64,000 nucleotides of DNA from Ochotona curzoniae (taxonomy: Eukaryota > Chordata > Mammalia > Lagomorpha > Ochotonidae). Position 1 is the first letter of the stretch; the number at the start of each line of letters is the position of its first letter. The position numbers were made by a program, and so were the translations under genes. The notes under the pieces were generated by a model. The model was not told where the DNA came from and ran no database searches. It saw nothing but the letters and a program-made list of their open reading frames with translations. Shown piece after piece: positions 1-11,443 of this stretch. The stretch covers positions 24,776,001-24,840,000 of the forward strand of contig NW_024466599.1 of NCBI RefSeq assembly GCF_017591425.1. Reading direction: 5' to 3'.

Positions 1-329
1 TGAACCTCTGGGAAAATCTAACCAGGACAATCAAGCAAAGATATCCAAACAAACATGAATAGGCTTCTCCATGAAATTTAGACAAGCCCCTTGGTGTCAT
101 ATTCAAACATGCAGGATGCTAGAGGAGAATTCCAAATTACTTGGCCTCCAATGCATTATCAGAAAAAAATGCCAAGAAGACCCAAAAGTTGAAATTCTCT
201 GAAAAAAATTAAAAACATTTATTATACCATTTCTCAAAAATCTGTCCTGAACACTTCTGAGCAAAGAAATGGAAGACATGAAGAAACACAGAGAATGAAA
301 AATACACGAATGAAAAGTGAATGAGTGAG
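1..329. other. Anonymous AT-rich sequence, possibly L1 body
   Basis: I see no gene. The sequence leads directly into the L1 3' remnant that follows and may be a more decayed part of the same element, but no single motif proves this. The open frames on the minus strand here are short and rich in Phe and Ser, as expected from A-rich DNA read backwards. Confidence 0.4.
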
Positions 330-515
330 TAACAAAAGAGTGGCACAACTATATTACAGAATACTAGACAGGAACAAAGATAGAGAAATTGATCAATGCA
401 TGAAACAACTTGGATGAGGCTCGGGGGCATTGCACTATGGCAAAAAAAGAAAAAAAGAAAAGCCACTCAAAAAAATATGATCTTGAAAGCAACATATTAT
501 GTGATTCTGTTTAGG
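330..515 (+). mobile_element. Old L1 LINE 3'-end remnant
   Basis: Around 385-440 the text 'gatcaatgcatgaaacaac' followed by 'ttggatgag' matches the end of L1 ORF2 and its 3' UTR in old mammalian L1M families (the 'ggatgaacctgga...' region). A purine-rich stretch and 'tatgtgattctgtttaggta' follow, resembling the 'tatgattccatttatat' part of L1 3' ends. It is heavily decayed and not coding. The subfamily cannot be assigned by eye. Confidence 0.55.
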
Positions 516-699
516 TATGATGATGCCTCAAAAGTTCATGGAAAGATGAAGTTAAAATGATGTGCTTATTTTGGAGCTGAAGGTATGTTTTAACATGTGA
601 AAAATACATAATAAAAAAAAACAACTCCGAATTTTTATGCCAAAATAAACCCATATTTTAATCTACTTTTCCACAAACCATTTGAAGTACCCTCATGTA
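516..699. mobile_element. Mariner-like MITE with terminal inverted repeats
   Basis: The left end (about 518-548, 'cctcaaaagttcatggaaag') is a near reverse complement of the right end (about 667-697, 'cttttccacaaaccatttga' then 'agtaccctcatg'). Both ends abut TA dinucleotides (516-517 and 698-699), the target site of Tc1/mariner transposons. The interior contains 'caaaataaac', as in mammalian non-autonomous mariner copies I recall. At about 184 bp there is no room for a transposase, so it is a dead internal-deletion derivative. Confidence 0.6.
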
Positions 700-1089
700 A
701 CATCTGGAAAATAACCCTTTAGAGACGGAAACAAACTGGTGCCCGTCAGATTAACGGATGTGTACAATGTGTGATTACAAATGGTTAGTGTGAGAATATT
801 CACTGGAGAAACCACCCCTTCTCTGATTTTGAAAAGGGATGATGATTGTATGAATGTACATATGTGTTTGATTTTACAAAATTAAAGATCTATAAATATG
901 CACAAAGATGCAGTTATGTATATATATACACACGTGTATTCATGTGTATGTGGTTTATATACATGTACATGTGCTTTTGTGTGTGTTTGTGCTTACTAAT
1001 ATTATTTATACTGTGCTCCCCAAAATATAGTTTATCTCAAGATATATAATCATGATGTGTAAAACAGTAGCCTCTTCTGCAGTGAAATT
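700..1089. other. Anonymous sequence with alternating purine-pyrimidine tract
   Basis: There is no recognisable gene. At 895-1000 the sequence is a degenerate mix of TA, TG and CA dinucleotides, a decayed microsatellite of Z-DNA-prone type. The 67-codon open frame over it is low-complexity Tyr, Cys and Val sequence and is not a gene. Confidence 0.6.
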
Positions 1090-1462
1090 AGAAAGGCTCA
1101 TACACTTCCGGGCCCGGCGTGGTGGCGCAAGTGGTTAAAGGTCCTCACCTTGCACGCCCAGGATCCCATATGGGCGCCGGTTCTAATCCCGGAAGCCCCG
1201 CTTCCCTTCCAGCTCCCTGCCTGTGGCCTGGGAAAGCAGTCGAGGACGGCCCAAAGCTTTGGGACCCTGCACCCGCGTGGGAGACCCGGAAGAGGCTCCT
1301 GGCTTCGGATCGGCATAGTATCGGCCCGTTGCGGCTCACTTGGGGAGTGAATCATCGGACGGAAGATCTTCCTCTCTGTCTCTCCTCTCTGTATATCTGC
1401 CTTTCCAATAAAAAATAATAAAAATAAATCTTTAAAAAAAAAAGAAAGGCTCATACACTTCC
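1090..1462 (+). mobile_element. Young full-length CSINE with 20-bp target duplication
   Basis: The SINE body runs from the GGGCCCGGC head at 1110 to an A-rich tail ending near 1442. The pol III B box GGTTCTAATCC is at 1179-1189. The element is flanked by a perfect 20-bp direct repeat at 1090-1109 and 1443-1462, the signature of L1-machinery retrotransposition. Many CpGs survive, so the copy is young. The 118- and 99-codon open frames inside it are SINE sequence, not genes. Confidence 0.97.
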
Positions 1463-3387
1463 TATAACACGGAACTTTTTATGTCACGTGGACAAGTGTA
1501 GATGCAACCGAAGGTCGTTTGTACTTCTTTGCACACAAGTAAAACCAGGAAGTGTTAGAACTGAGATGAGAACTTTTGATCTTGCCTACTGGCCATCAAT
1601 CCATGAAGCTTCTCTGACTTTAACATAGCAACGGGAACCAGGCATCGATAGCAGCCTGCCTTTTATCTCACCTTCTTTAAAAGTAGAGCTTCCTGCTGCT
1701 GATCTTAATTCAGTTTCTCATGAGATATTTAAACTGGCATCACTTGATATATTGTGTCTCTATATGCAGATGATTTATTACAGTTGTTTGCATACTTACA
1801 ATATTCTTCTGATCATTGTGCAGATCACAAAGAAAGCTATTTTAAAAAATGAGATTTATCTGTCAGTTGGAAAAAAATTGAACTCCCATTGCAGATCGTG
1901 TCTCTTTAGTGGCTTAAACTTGTCAGGTACTTTTATGCATTCCACTGAATTTTTTTACTGCTTTAAGTTTTTGACCAGCTTGTACTTCTTTCCTTCTTCT
2001 TCTTCAAAATAAAACATGGTTTTGAAAGCATATTTCATTCCTGTTTATGAGTCCAGACATTAAAACATATGAGCAATGTGTTTGGTCATGTGATTTGGCA
2101 TATCAGGGTTTTTTACATTCTTTATTCTTCTTATTTTATATGATGCGACTGTGTAAGTAGAGGCGTTCCCCCTCGACCTTCCTTTCTCCCCCATCCATTC
2201 TCCACCTGCCCCCATTTGCCCCATTTTATTATATTACTCTAATCCTTGAGGGAATGTCACATCGCATGCCCCTCACGGACTACAAGTATGTTAGTCCTAG
2301 AGAAGTCACTGTAAATGTGAAAAATCTACTTCCGTTCAAATGTCGCATCTGGAACATCAGGTGGAGCAGAGGTGAGCCTTCCCTGCTGTCCTCAGGTTAC
2401 TTAGCATGCATCAATACAAAATCAGTGATTGTTGCTTATACGACCACCGCACTGTGGACTGGAGTATCATGCAGCAATTGAAAAACGAAACATTTGTCCT
2501 GAAAATCTGCATTTGGCCCTAACATCCTGCTTTTTCCTACTTCATTTATTAAGATTAGTTCTGCCTGTGGAAATTTTTAAGCTTTTTACTCTAGCTTTAA
2601 GATTTATGTGTGGGCCTAACCCACTGGCAGCTGTAGGCATAAATGGCCTCTTTTTCCTAAGTTTTGTCAGACTGCTAACTATTAGGCCTCCAATCACATG
2701 TCTAAATCTTAGCCTTTCTACTTGTAAACTTGTATGTCCTCCTGAAAATGTCTCCCAAGTAAGTACTTCTTCAGCTTTAACTCATTTGCAAACATTGAGC
2801 CAAACATATGTTAAAATATTCCTGGATCAGGTAATTCTACTTTATTCTTAAGTCTCTCTCTACCTATTTAGATTCAGATTTACATAGGTTTCATTTTTTT
2901 GCTAAAATTCTGTGGGTTAATATAACATAGTAGGTATTCCTAAAGGTGCCACAGAATCAAGTCACTTCTTCAGATGTGTGACAATTTTGATCACATGTTG
3001 AACAATTTTTTATCTTTAGTTCTCTATTTCTCATCCTTTGACAATCCTGTAAAAGTATAGATCTTTAATTTACCTATTTTTAATATTTTCATAGAACCCT
3101 CTGTAATGTTACTGTTATAAAGTCTTTTTTTAAATTTATTTTTGATTTAATAACAATAGTATTCTACATTTGGACACCTGTGTTCTTATATATTAGTAGA
3201 AAAATGAACAGCAATTTTTAGCAATTTATTGCTAACCAGATCACCTTTAATTATTATGTTGTTATTTGGATATTAACAGATGCGAATTTAGGTTTTTAAG
3301 GAATATATTTGAAGAAATTATACTAATTAGAACTTTATTTTCTTTTTGTTAAAGTTCCCTGTTTTACATCTTTCAGTTGTAACTTTT
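1463..3387. other. Anonymous stretch, no supported gene
   Basis: I recognise nothing with confidence. Around 2105-2260 a T-rich run followed by a C-rich pyrimidine tract could be an antisense lagomorph L1 3' UTR with its poly(T) end, but the match is vague. The plus-strand frame 2429-2851 (140 codons) is the longest here. It is hydrophobic and Leu, Ser and Thr rich, has no family motif, and lies in old non-coding-looking DNA, so I do not call it a gene. Confidence 0.5.
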
Positions 3388-3724
3388 TAATGTTTATTTA
3401 TCAATTTATTTGAAAAGGAGAGCAAGATAAGGCAAGAGAGGGAGAGGTAGTGAAAAAAAACACAGGGAAATATCTTCTTTCTACTGGTTCATTCCCTAAA
3501 TAGCTCTAATGGCTGGGTTTAGCTCAGACCTAAACCAGGAGCTAGGAACTCCATTCTAGCTTCCGTGTGGTTGACAAGGGTTCAAGTGCTGGGGCGACTC
3601 TGTGCTGCCTTCTGTCTCCTTTGAAGGAAACTGGATAAAAGTGGAGCAACCAAAATTCAGCATTCCGATATGCAATGACAGCCTCTCGAAAGGTGGGTTT
3701 AACCTACTTTGCCACAGTCCTGGC
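3388..3724 (-). mobile_element. Old CSINE, antisense
   Basis: It reads on the minus strand. The plus strand opens with the reverse complement of an A-rich tail (3388-3415) and ends with 'ccacagtcctggcc' (3711-3724), the reversed head. Reversed landmarks 'ctggttcattccc' and 'aaccaggagctagga' are visible. Divergence is high, so this is an old insertion. Confidence 0.75.
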
Positions 3725-5979
3725 CTTCTTAGCAGAGCTTTCTAGCAACCAAACAATGAAAACTGATAGCTTACAAGATCCTGTTTTGTTTGGTTTAGCT
3801 TTCTGTCTAGGTTAATTGCCTCTAAAGTGAAATTGGGGGGTGGGAGGTATTTATTATACTTTAGCATGATATAAATAGTACAAAATATACATGAATTAAA
3901 AGGCAGCTTAAAGGAGATGAGGCTGAGGTTAGTGTATTTGAATCCAATTTTAAGATTGATCTAGTTATAGGGGTAAATTATGTTGCGGTGGCTCATACAT
4001 GTTGAATTTTTGTGCATCAGCCCAAGAATGACAAGGAAACCAGCTCCCAACGTCCCCTAAGATCTGCTGAAACACTGAACGTGTGCACTGCGCAAGACTA
4101 GGGTAGAATGGGCATTTCAGATCCTGAGCACCGTCATCTTTGTTTTTTAGAAACAAAGTTTACAAGGTATGAGAGGAACAAAAATAGGAAAAAATATCTA
4201 GCTTTAAGACTTGAGATTGTCACAAAGGTGGATCAGTCATTTAACTGTAACCTCCAGCAATCATTGCTCAGAAACCTAGCAATAGTTAACTATAAGTACA
4301 GTAATTTAATCCCAAATTAACCATTATATGTATGTATATTTGCATATGCACACATGCATGTATTTGCATGTATACACATATATCTATGAACATATGCATA
4401 TGTATGTGTTTATACACACACATATCCCAATGTGTTTAAGTTTCACAAGATTAGCAATTGCTATTCTCTTTTAATATTTTTAAAATTTCTCTTTTTTAAT
4501 TCCATGAGGATATGTACAGTATCTAACATAGGATAGGTACCTTTCTGATGGACCAAGCAAAGTTTTAACTTGAAATTAGGCATTTTTATACAAATGTATA
4601 CTTTGGTTAGTTTCAGTTTAGGATTTTTGCTATTAACAGGATTAAAAAGTAGACTTGTCTTTGCAGACACACTTGTGTACTTATTTGAACAATTATGAAA
4701 TCTCTCTACTGATTATATTCTGAGTCACCGTTACAAGATTTCCTTGTTAGCCTGCATTTGTTTCTGTCACATGCCTCATGATTCTAACAAGCAGCTGAAT
4801 AGATCAGGTTTCCAACTACTCTCATTATTGAGAATCAAGTTCTGAAATGTATATTAATTTTTCACAAATTCTTATTTTTTCTTGAAACTATGTTAAGACT
4901 TAGTGTTTGTTTTTGAAATGTATGTATATATAAGCTAAATCACCAATATCTGTTATTTCTAGATAGTAGAGGGAATTCTACCAACAAAGTCGTGCAGTGT
5001 GACTTAATCTGAAATAAACTTCTATGAAATATAAAGTGTTCTCTTTCTAAAATCAAAAGCCTCTGAGTTTCCTTTTTTTCATGGTAACTTGGGCTTCAAC
5101 TCCAACCTTTGCATTCCCTGGGAGATTTATATTTCCTGGTCACATCTAATTTACATTAGGTCTAGCCATTATTTGGATATTTTAATGAGTCCTTGAGGCT
5201 TTCTTTGGACACTTTCCCTTGCCTCTCTGACTCCTGTCTCCACTTTGTTGTGTAGTTTCCCATTCCTGAACTGCTTCTTCAAGGCATTGGATCCAATCCC
5301 CAATGAGCCAATTAACCTCATTTCCTTTGGATACTCCCTTTGTTCTGCTTTCTCATTGTTTTCATACCTCTTTGCCTTTTTTTTCTACGGATTTCAGGGA
5401 TATAGATGCATATGTTCAGAATTATTTTAAAATATTCATTTCCAGTTATTTCATTTTTTATTCTGTGACTTTATTGTTTTGCTTACCACAAAATAACTAT
5501 ATAAAGTAATTTTATTTTTCATTTTTGTCCATTTCTTACTCTGGTTTTTATTCTTTATTTTTTGTGAAAGGTCAAATAGCTTTTCTACTATTGTTCAAAG
5601 GAAATCCATCAGTACCTCTAACCCTTTTGATTTGACTGCCTTTCAAGGATATAATTGCACACTTATTATTGTACACTATTATTTTATACTATTATTCCTG
5701 ATCACTGTCATAGAAACAAAAGTTTAAAATGTGTTCCTAAAAAAAAAAACAAAATGTATCTCTCAGTTTGTATCTTGAGCAGTATCTCTATATGACTTTG
5801 GGAGCCCTTTATGTTATCATATTTTCTGCTCATAAAATGAAGACATAACCGACTATTGTTCACCTTCTCTTCATTTTTCTAATTCTTTATTCCACATGCT
5901 AAGACCTCAAAAAGCTTATTATTTTTACCAGGACTGTTCTTATTCAAATTACATAATATTCTTGCTGAATAATGACCTA
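3725..5979. other. Anonymous AT-rich stretch with a decayed CA/TA repeat
   Basis: No gene is recognised. A degenerate tract of TATG, CATA and CACA dinucleotides occupies about 4322-4430. All open frames are under 80 codons and show no family features. A pyrimidine-rich segment at 5190-5400 may be another ancient repeat but I cannot name it. Confidence 0.6.
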
Positions 5980-6287
5980 GGGGTTAAAGAGACTGGGGTC
6001 ACAGAATGGCTATCATATCAAAATCAAAATAACAACTGTTGTTGAGAGTATAGATGTTGTGTAGTTATAAACTAGCACAAGTGTGAAAGACAATCTGGAG
6101 GTTCCTCAGAAACCTGAAAGTAGATCTACCATGTGAGGCTTCCATCCCACTCATGGTGACAAATCTCAAAATGAAATCAACATAGAAAAGAGTTATCTGT
6201 ACCCTCATGATTATATCAGCTGAATTCAGAACAGCTAAGATATGGAAGGAAGCCAGATTCCCATCAACTAATGACTAGTTAATGCGT
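5980..6287 (+). mobile_element. Old L1 ORF2 3' end, part 1 (split by a SINE)
   Basis: The order of motifs follows the end of L1 ORF2: 'gacaatctggaggttcctca', 'aaacctgaaagtagatctac' (the 'cctagaaacagaaatacca' segment), 'ttatatcagctgaattca' and 'atatggaaggaagccag' then 'ttcccatcaactaatgacta' (the 'cccatcaatgatagactgg' segment). Frame-disrupting differences make it non-coding. The element continues after the SINE that interrupts it. Confidence 0.8.
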
Positions 6288-6617
6288 CAGTGTCATAGCT
6301 AAGTGGCTAAATCTTCTCCTTGCATATGCCAGCATCCCATCTGGGTACTGCTTCATGTCCCAGCTGCTTCACTTTCCATCCAGCCCCCTGCTTGTTCCTT
6401 GGGGAAGCAGTAGAGGATGGGCTAAGGCCATGGGACCTTGCATCTGCATGGGAGACCCGGAAGAAGTTCTTTGCTCCAGGCCTCGGATCAGCTCAGCTGA
6501 GGCCATGGCAGCCACTTGGGGAGTAAAGCAACAGACAGAAGATCTTTCTCTTTTTCTCTCTCTCTGTAAATATGACTTTCCAATATAAATAAATAAATAA
6601 ATAAACAAATAAATAAC
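6288..6617 (+). mobile_element. CSINE inserted into an L1
   Basis: Full-length and moderately diverged, with 'ccagcatcccatctgggtac', 'gggagacccggaag', 'cacttggggagtaaa' and a 'ctttccaatataaat' end. It closes with a polymorphism-prone (AAAT)n tail at about 6585-6617. L1 sequence lies on both sides, so the SINE is younger than that L1. Confidence 0.92.
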
Positions 6618-6800
6618 ATTACACATACACATGATGGAAAGGTACTCAGCCAAAAAAGAAAAAGAATGAAATTCTGTCCTGCAAGAAAAGATATGTAACT
6701 GGAAACTGTTATTACTAGTGAAATAAGACAGATCTTAAAAAGACCAATACTATTACCACGTTTTCTCTGATTGGCTATAACTAATATAGAAAATATCAAA
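6618..6800 (+). mobile_element. Old L1 3' end, part 2
   Basis: After the SINE the L1 resumes: 'gatggaaaggtactcagcc' and 'aaaaaagaaaaagaatgaaa' match 'catggaatactatgcagccataaaaaaggatga', and 'aactggaaactgttattac' matches the following 3' segment. It fades into unassignable AT-rich sequence near 6800. Confidence 0.75.
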
Positions 6801-7960
6801 GAAGATGTACATCAAGATAAACTGATATTTTTGATTTGTTTGTGTCTAATCTACAGTTCTTGCAATGAAATAAATTCAATTTCTGCATTCACTCAACCAA
6901 CAAAGATTTCATATTCAAAACTGTTCTTAGAAATGAATATATTTTCATCTATGTTATGGGGCTTATCAATTTTCTTTGTGCTTGTCAAGAAGAGTTGTCA
7001 TGAACTAGACATTCATTAAAAATCCAACTGAATTATAAATCCGCACCTCACCATGGGTCAGTGCTGCTCAGATTTTTGCACAGAAGGGGAGAGATTTGCC
7101 TGAAAGAGGGTTCACAGATGTGAATCTATAAAAGGACAGATAGATGAAACATTTCTGCAAATTACATAGAACACACAGTGGGGAAAAAAAGCTGTTCCTC
7201 TTCAGATTCCTGTACGGAGGAAGAATTGGACTAATTTGTTTGTAGAGATAAATATCAATTATACATTGATTCCCTCATAATGAAATTCCTAATGATTTTC
7301 AGCCAAAACTTCCAAACGTATGTGTAAGTCTTTTGGCTAATAGCTGAGGATGTTTGCATGGGGAAGTGAAAGTTAGAGGAAGCACGTGGCCGCACTGATC
7401 GGCGGTTCCGGACTCCCCTACTACCCTGGGACGGGGATGTGTCTTGGGATAAAATATAGGCAGTGAAAGAATGAGCTCATCTGTCTTCTCTACACGAAAC
7501 TGTCTTTTCATTGACACATTTTCACACATCTTCCTCTTCCTCCATGCTCCTTGCAACAAAGTCCCTGGTGCCATTTATTCTATACTCTAAAAAATATTTC
7601 AGCCTTTCTTGAATCTTGTGGACTCCAGCAAGTTTTTCCTGCAAACTTTTTCATGAAGTTTTCTATCATGTGTGCATTTTAAGCTCTGAGTAGGTTGAGC
7701 AGTGCTGCTCAGAGGCTGACTGTAGAACAATCAGGTTGAGAAAATTTATGTATGGTACCCAAGTACCTTCAATTTTGTCACACTATACTTAAGTTATTAT
7801 TCTACATGTTCATCTTGGTTTGTCTTCTCTTTCTTTCTTCACAACCAAATTCTTGAAAAAGTAAGTCTACACATATCATTTTCTATAAGGAAGCACAGAT
7901 TTCTGACCTTTTAGAATTGGTATTATCTACCCCCATCTAAGGTCATTTATGTGAATTGTA
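6801..7960. other. Anonymous stretch with a small CpG cluster
   Basis: No gene is recognised. A GC-richer patch at about 7384-7436 holds several CpGs outside any SINE I can see, which is unusual for this window. The minus-strand frame 7299-7574 crosses it but shows no domain or motif. It could be a decayed repeat or a conserved non-coding segment. Confidence 0.5.
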
Positions 7961-8230
7961 GGGTCAGCAGTGTGGTACAGTAGATAAAGCTACCACCCAC
8001 ACTACCCACATCCTACATGGGTACCAGTTGGAGTCCTGGCTACTCCAACTCACTCCAGCTCCCTACTTGTGCTGCAGTAACAGCAGAAGATGACTCAAGT
8101 ACTAGGGCCACTGCAACCACTTCAGAGACTCAGCCTCCTCCACTTCAGTTATTTGTGAATAGAGGAGTGAAGAAAGACCCTGTCTTACTTGTTCTCTAAA
8201 TCTGCCTCTCAAATAAATAAGCCTAAAAAC
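7961..8230 (+). mobile_element. Old CSINE-type SINE
   Basis: 'gggtcagcagtgtggtacag' is the head, 'ctccagctccctacttgtgc' the middle, and 'ctgcctctcaaataaataag' the tail. The tail is of the older lagomorph form (CTCAAATAAATAA rather than TTCCAATAAA). A 60-codon frame inside is not a gene. Confidence 0.8.
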
Positions 8231-8956
8231 ATGAATGTGAAGTGTAATGCAAAGATGAAATCAATGAATTATGACTCTGTGAGACTCATTGGCTCTATCT
8301 GTACTAAATATGTGATTTTCAGTGAATTTTTGTAGATGAAGTTCAGCTTTTCTTATGTGCAAACAAAGCAGTTAAGTATAGGGCTGAAGTTTAACAAAGC
8401 AACTCTGACTACTCAATTGTGTGTGTATTATGCGGTTTTCCATTTTACCTGGTGGGAATCCCAGCTGTTCAGAGCTCTTTATGAGAGCTTAGAGGACTGT
8501 GTCACCTTGTCCCTTCTGAGGTTCTTTCTCAGCCTTAGCTGTTTTCTTGGCATGCACTGACATTCAAATTCAGCTGAAGGTTCAAGAGGAACTCTGTATA
8601 CATCTCAAGAGCTCTCTCTCTTTCCAGATATCTCTCCTTGGAGTATTTCCTTCTCTAGCATAACAAAAATGAACCCAGAGTCTAGCAGATACCTACCAAG
8701 GGAATACAAGAAAAGAATATAGAGCCCAAGGTGCCCAGAACTTACACCGAATACAGTACCAAGAGGAGAGAGTTAATGAAAAAGAAGAGTTACCTGAAGG
8801 GAAAAAAAAAAAAAAACACGTTCATGAGAGGTATCTGTAAAGAGAATTCTTGAGATGTATAAGGACTTCTCTTTGAAACTTCAGCTTAGTAAGGAAAGTT
8901 TATTCATAGAGAGAAAATACCCAAAACTTGGAATGAACCCTCAAAAAGAATAAAAT
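8231..8956. other. Anonymous stretch
   Basis: No gene or named repeat is recognised. It contains a 74-codon chance frame and a short A-run at about 8800-8816. Confidence 0.6.
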
Positions 8957-9187
8957 GTGGGATGGTGGGTAAAATTGCCATCCCATGTGCCACTCTGATA
9001 TTCAAGTCCAGCTGCTCCACTTTTGATCCAACTCCCTGCTAATGGACCTGGAAAAAGTAGCAGAGAATGGCCCAAGTGTTTAGGCCCCAATCACCCATCT
9101 GGGATCCTCAGATGAAGCTTGTGGCTCCTGGCTTCAGCTTCATTCAACTCTAAAGGTTGTGGCCATCTGAAGAATAAACCAGCAGTT

Positions 9188-9189
<2 letters not shown>
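8957..9189 (+). mobile_element. Old CSINE, 3' end merging into a CT repeat
   Basis: Diverged landmarks are 'gctgctccacttttgatcca', 'cctggaaaaagtagcagaga' and 'ggcttcagcttcattcaac'. The tail region has been replaced by an expanded CT array directly downstream, a common fate of the CT-rich segment near SINE 3' ends. Confidence 0.75.

Positions 9190-9248
<59 letters not shown>
9190..9248. repeat. (CT)n microsatellite
   Basis: Nearly pure CT dinucleotides for about 57 bases, grown from the CT-rich 3' region of the adjoining SINE. Its purity suggests it is still length-polymorphic. Confidence 0.97.
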
Positions 9249-9253
<5 letters not shown>

Positions 9254-9399
9254 TTCAAAAATGTTTAATTAATCTTGGTTAAAAAGCAACAGGAAATTAT
9301 AATGCATAATAAAGTAACCCATCAACATAAACAAAGATAGTGCACAAATAATAAAATGACTAGACTGGGTTGTAAAGATGTATTTTTAACTAACTATAT

Positions 9400-9895
9400 C
9401 TTACATGCAAAGAGAGTTACGAATGAAAACATTAGAGAAAGATGCAAGATAATTACAAAGTGATGAAATAATATATATATCACCTAAGCGGCCATCTGCC
9501 ACACTCATTCATCCTAACTTGACATCTTAGAAGTGTATTGACCTTCCTTTAGGATTGCATTTTGTTTGGGAGTTCATCTTTGATTCAGGAGTAGAGATAC
9601 ATGCCGCAATGTATCTTCTCTTCTAGAGGTGAGAGTCTGTGTTGCACATCTCCTCTACATCACTCTATGGAAATGAAATTATTTAATTTTCTTGATATTA
9701 GGATGCTGGACTTTCTACCATTGTCTCTACCTACAAGGCCAGGGTACACTTAAATAACATAAGGGTGGACTTGTGACTGTTTTTAAGGACTATACTATTG
9801 TAATAATATAGAAGAAGTCAGTGGAGTAAGGGGAATTAAGACAGGGGGAGGAGATATCCCTGAGCCTGTGGAACTGTATCATAAAATAAATAAAT
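9400..9895 (+). mobile_element. Lagomorph L1 3' UTR and end
   Basis: The sequence ends with 'gacagggggaggagatatcc', 'gtggaactgtatcat' and an A-rich tail with two AATAAA-like motifs near 9885. This is the form of lagomorph L1 3' ends (a G-rich run, 'ctgtatcacataatg', then poly(A)). The upstream text 'cggccatctgccacactcat' and 'aggatgctggactttctacc' fits the 3' UTR as I recall it. There is no ORF2 portion, so the copy is 5'-truncated or its older part is unrecognisable. Confidence 0.6.
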
Positions 9896-11228
9896 TTCCA
9901 AAATTACTTTTTATTTTCAACTTCTACAAGACATCTCTGACTAATATGGCAAATTCCTTGGACCCAGGATGCAATAGCAATTTCCCTGGTTGGAAATACA
10001 AGTCAGGATCAGTTTCACAGTATTCAATATTTTATTTCCATGTTTAGAATTGTGTCTCTCCTACAGTCTGCATGGATTAGAGTAAATAGAGGGGAGAAAA
10101 AAGTTTCAGAGAAGGACAGGAATAAAGGGAAGGAAAGTGGTTAAAAGGAGGGAAGTTTAAAGAAAAAAGGAGAAATGATAGGGAGAAAGTGCTGACTTCA
10201 CCATAGAACTGACAGTCTTTTCCAATGTTTAAAAAAGCTAGAGAGAATTATCTCATAGAAATCTAATGTAAATGTGTAGGTTCATTTGCAAAACCTGATC
10301 AAACAAACATGTTTAATTATATCATCTTCCTTAAGTGAAGGCAAATTGAAAGTAATCATTATGCAGTAGTCTCAATTCATTGATTTAAATACCAAAGTGA
10401 TATGTAATTTAAGTGAAGAACACTCTAATACAGCACCAAGCATATGCTGAAAAAGCAGTAAATAAGAAGTTCTAGAGAAAAGCAAAATCTGCAGTGATGA
10501 ATGGGGCACTTCAATCAAATGAAGCGCTCAGAAGCTAAAATTCAATACACAAGAAAAACACACCTTATTAAGCTATCTGTAAGCATTGTGACTGAGGAAG
10601 ATGGACTGCCTGGAGCCTGCAGAAGTTTGTATACTCCATGGGAGGCCTAGCCACATATGTGAAACATCAGGAGAAATCTTGCCAGAAATCAGAAGGGAGG
10701 ACTTGCAGCCATCTTTACAAGTAGGAAAAATCCCCTGATCAGAATCAAAAGGGTGTTTGATCCCATTCTCCGTTTGTGGAAGAGGAAACGGATGATCACA
10801 AATTAGACTGAGTGTGTTTGAACTGTCTGCAGAGGAGGCATCAAAGGGCAGAATGGGGAGTCAGTGGAAATACCAAAGAGGAGAGCACATGACCCCTCTC
10901 CCAGTTTGGGAGGACTCTGCTCTACAGCAGCAGACCCTCCTGTCTCATGACCAGCCCACGGTCGCACTGCTTCTCAGATCTCAATGATGGCCTGACCTTG
11001 CAGCTACTATGAGCATTGCAGATTCGTGGGTGGACCTTCACCATAATTTTCAGTTAGTCTGAGACAGGTTACTGTTGTGACACAACAAATCAAACTTCTC
11101 TTTGTAAGAAAGATTCTTGAAATCTGAAGACCACAAAGTAGAACTCCATCTTTGAAACATGAGATGCCTCAGTTACTTGGAATTAAGGGATTTTTAAGCA
11201 TTTTGTTTCTTGCAAAAACGGTTTGAAT
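9896..11228. other. Anonymous stretch, possible MIR scrap
   Basis: No gene is recognised. Near 10755-10825, 'cccattctccgtttgtggaa' then 'gaggaaacggatgatcac' resembles the antisense MIR core (CCCATTTTACAGATGAGGAAACTGAG), but the match is short. The interval 10560-11100 has more balanced base composition than its surroundings and no long frame. Confidence 0.45.
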
Positions 11229-11443
11229 ACTTTCTCTTTCTCTCTTTCTCTTTCTTTCTTTCCCTTCCTTCCTCTCTCTCTCTTCCTTCCTTTTTCTTTT
11301 CTTTCTTTTTTCTTTCTCTTCTCCTCCCTCCCTCCCTTCCTCCCATTCCCCCTTCCTCCCTCACTCTTTCCCTCCTGCCTCTCTCCCTCCTGCCTCGCTC
11401 CCTCTCTGCCTCCCTCCGTTCCTTCCTTCTCATTCCTTGTCCT
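11229..11443. repeat. Polypyrimidine tract (TTTC/TTCC/CCTCC)n
   Basis: About 215 bases consisting almost only of C and T in shifting tetramer patterns. It is a homopurine-homopyrimidine tract able to form triplex (H-DNA). The 149-codon Arg/Glu-rich minus frame and the 106-codon Ser/Leu/Pro-rich plus frame here are artefacts of the repeat. Confidence 0.95.

Noticed and set aside
1098..1454. 118-codon minus-strand frame
   Set aside because: It lies within a SINE, and equivalent frames recur at 47142-47384 and 55523-55774 in other SINE copies.
2429..2851. 140-codon plus-strand frame
   Set aside because: Hydrophobic low-information sequence with no domain, no splice context and no codon bias I can see.
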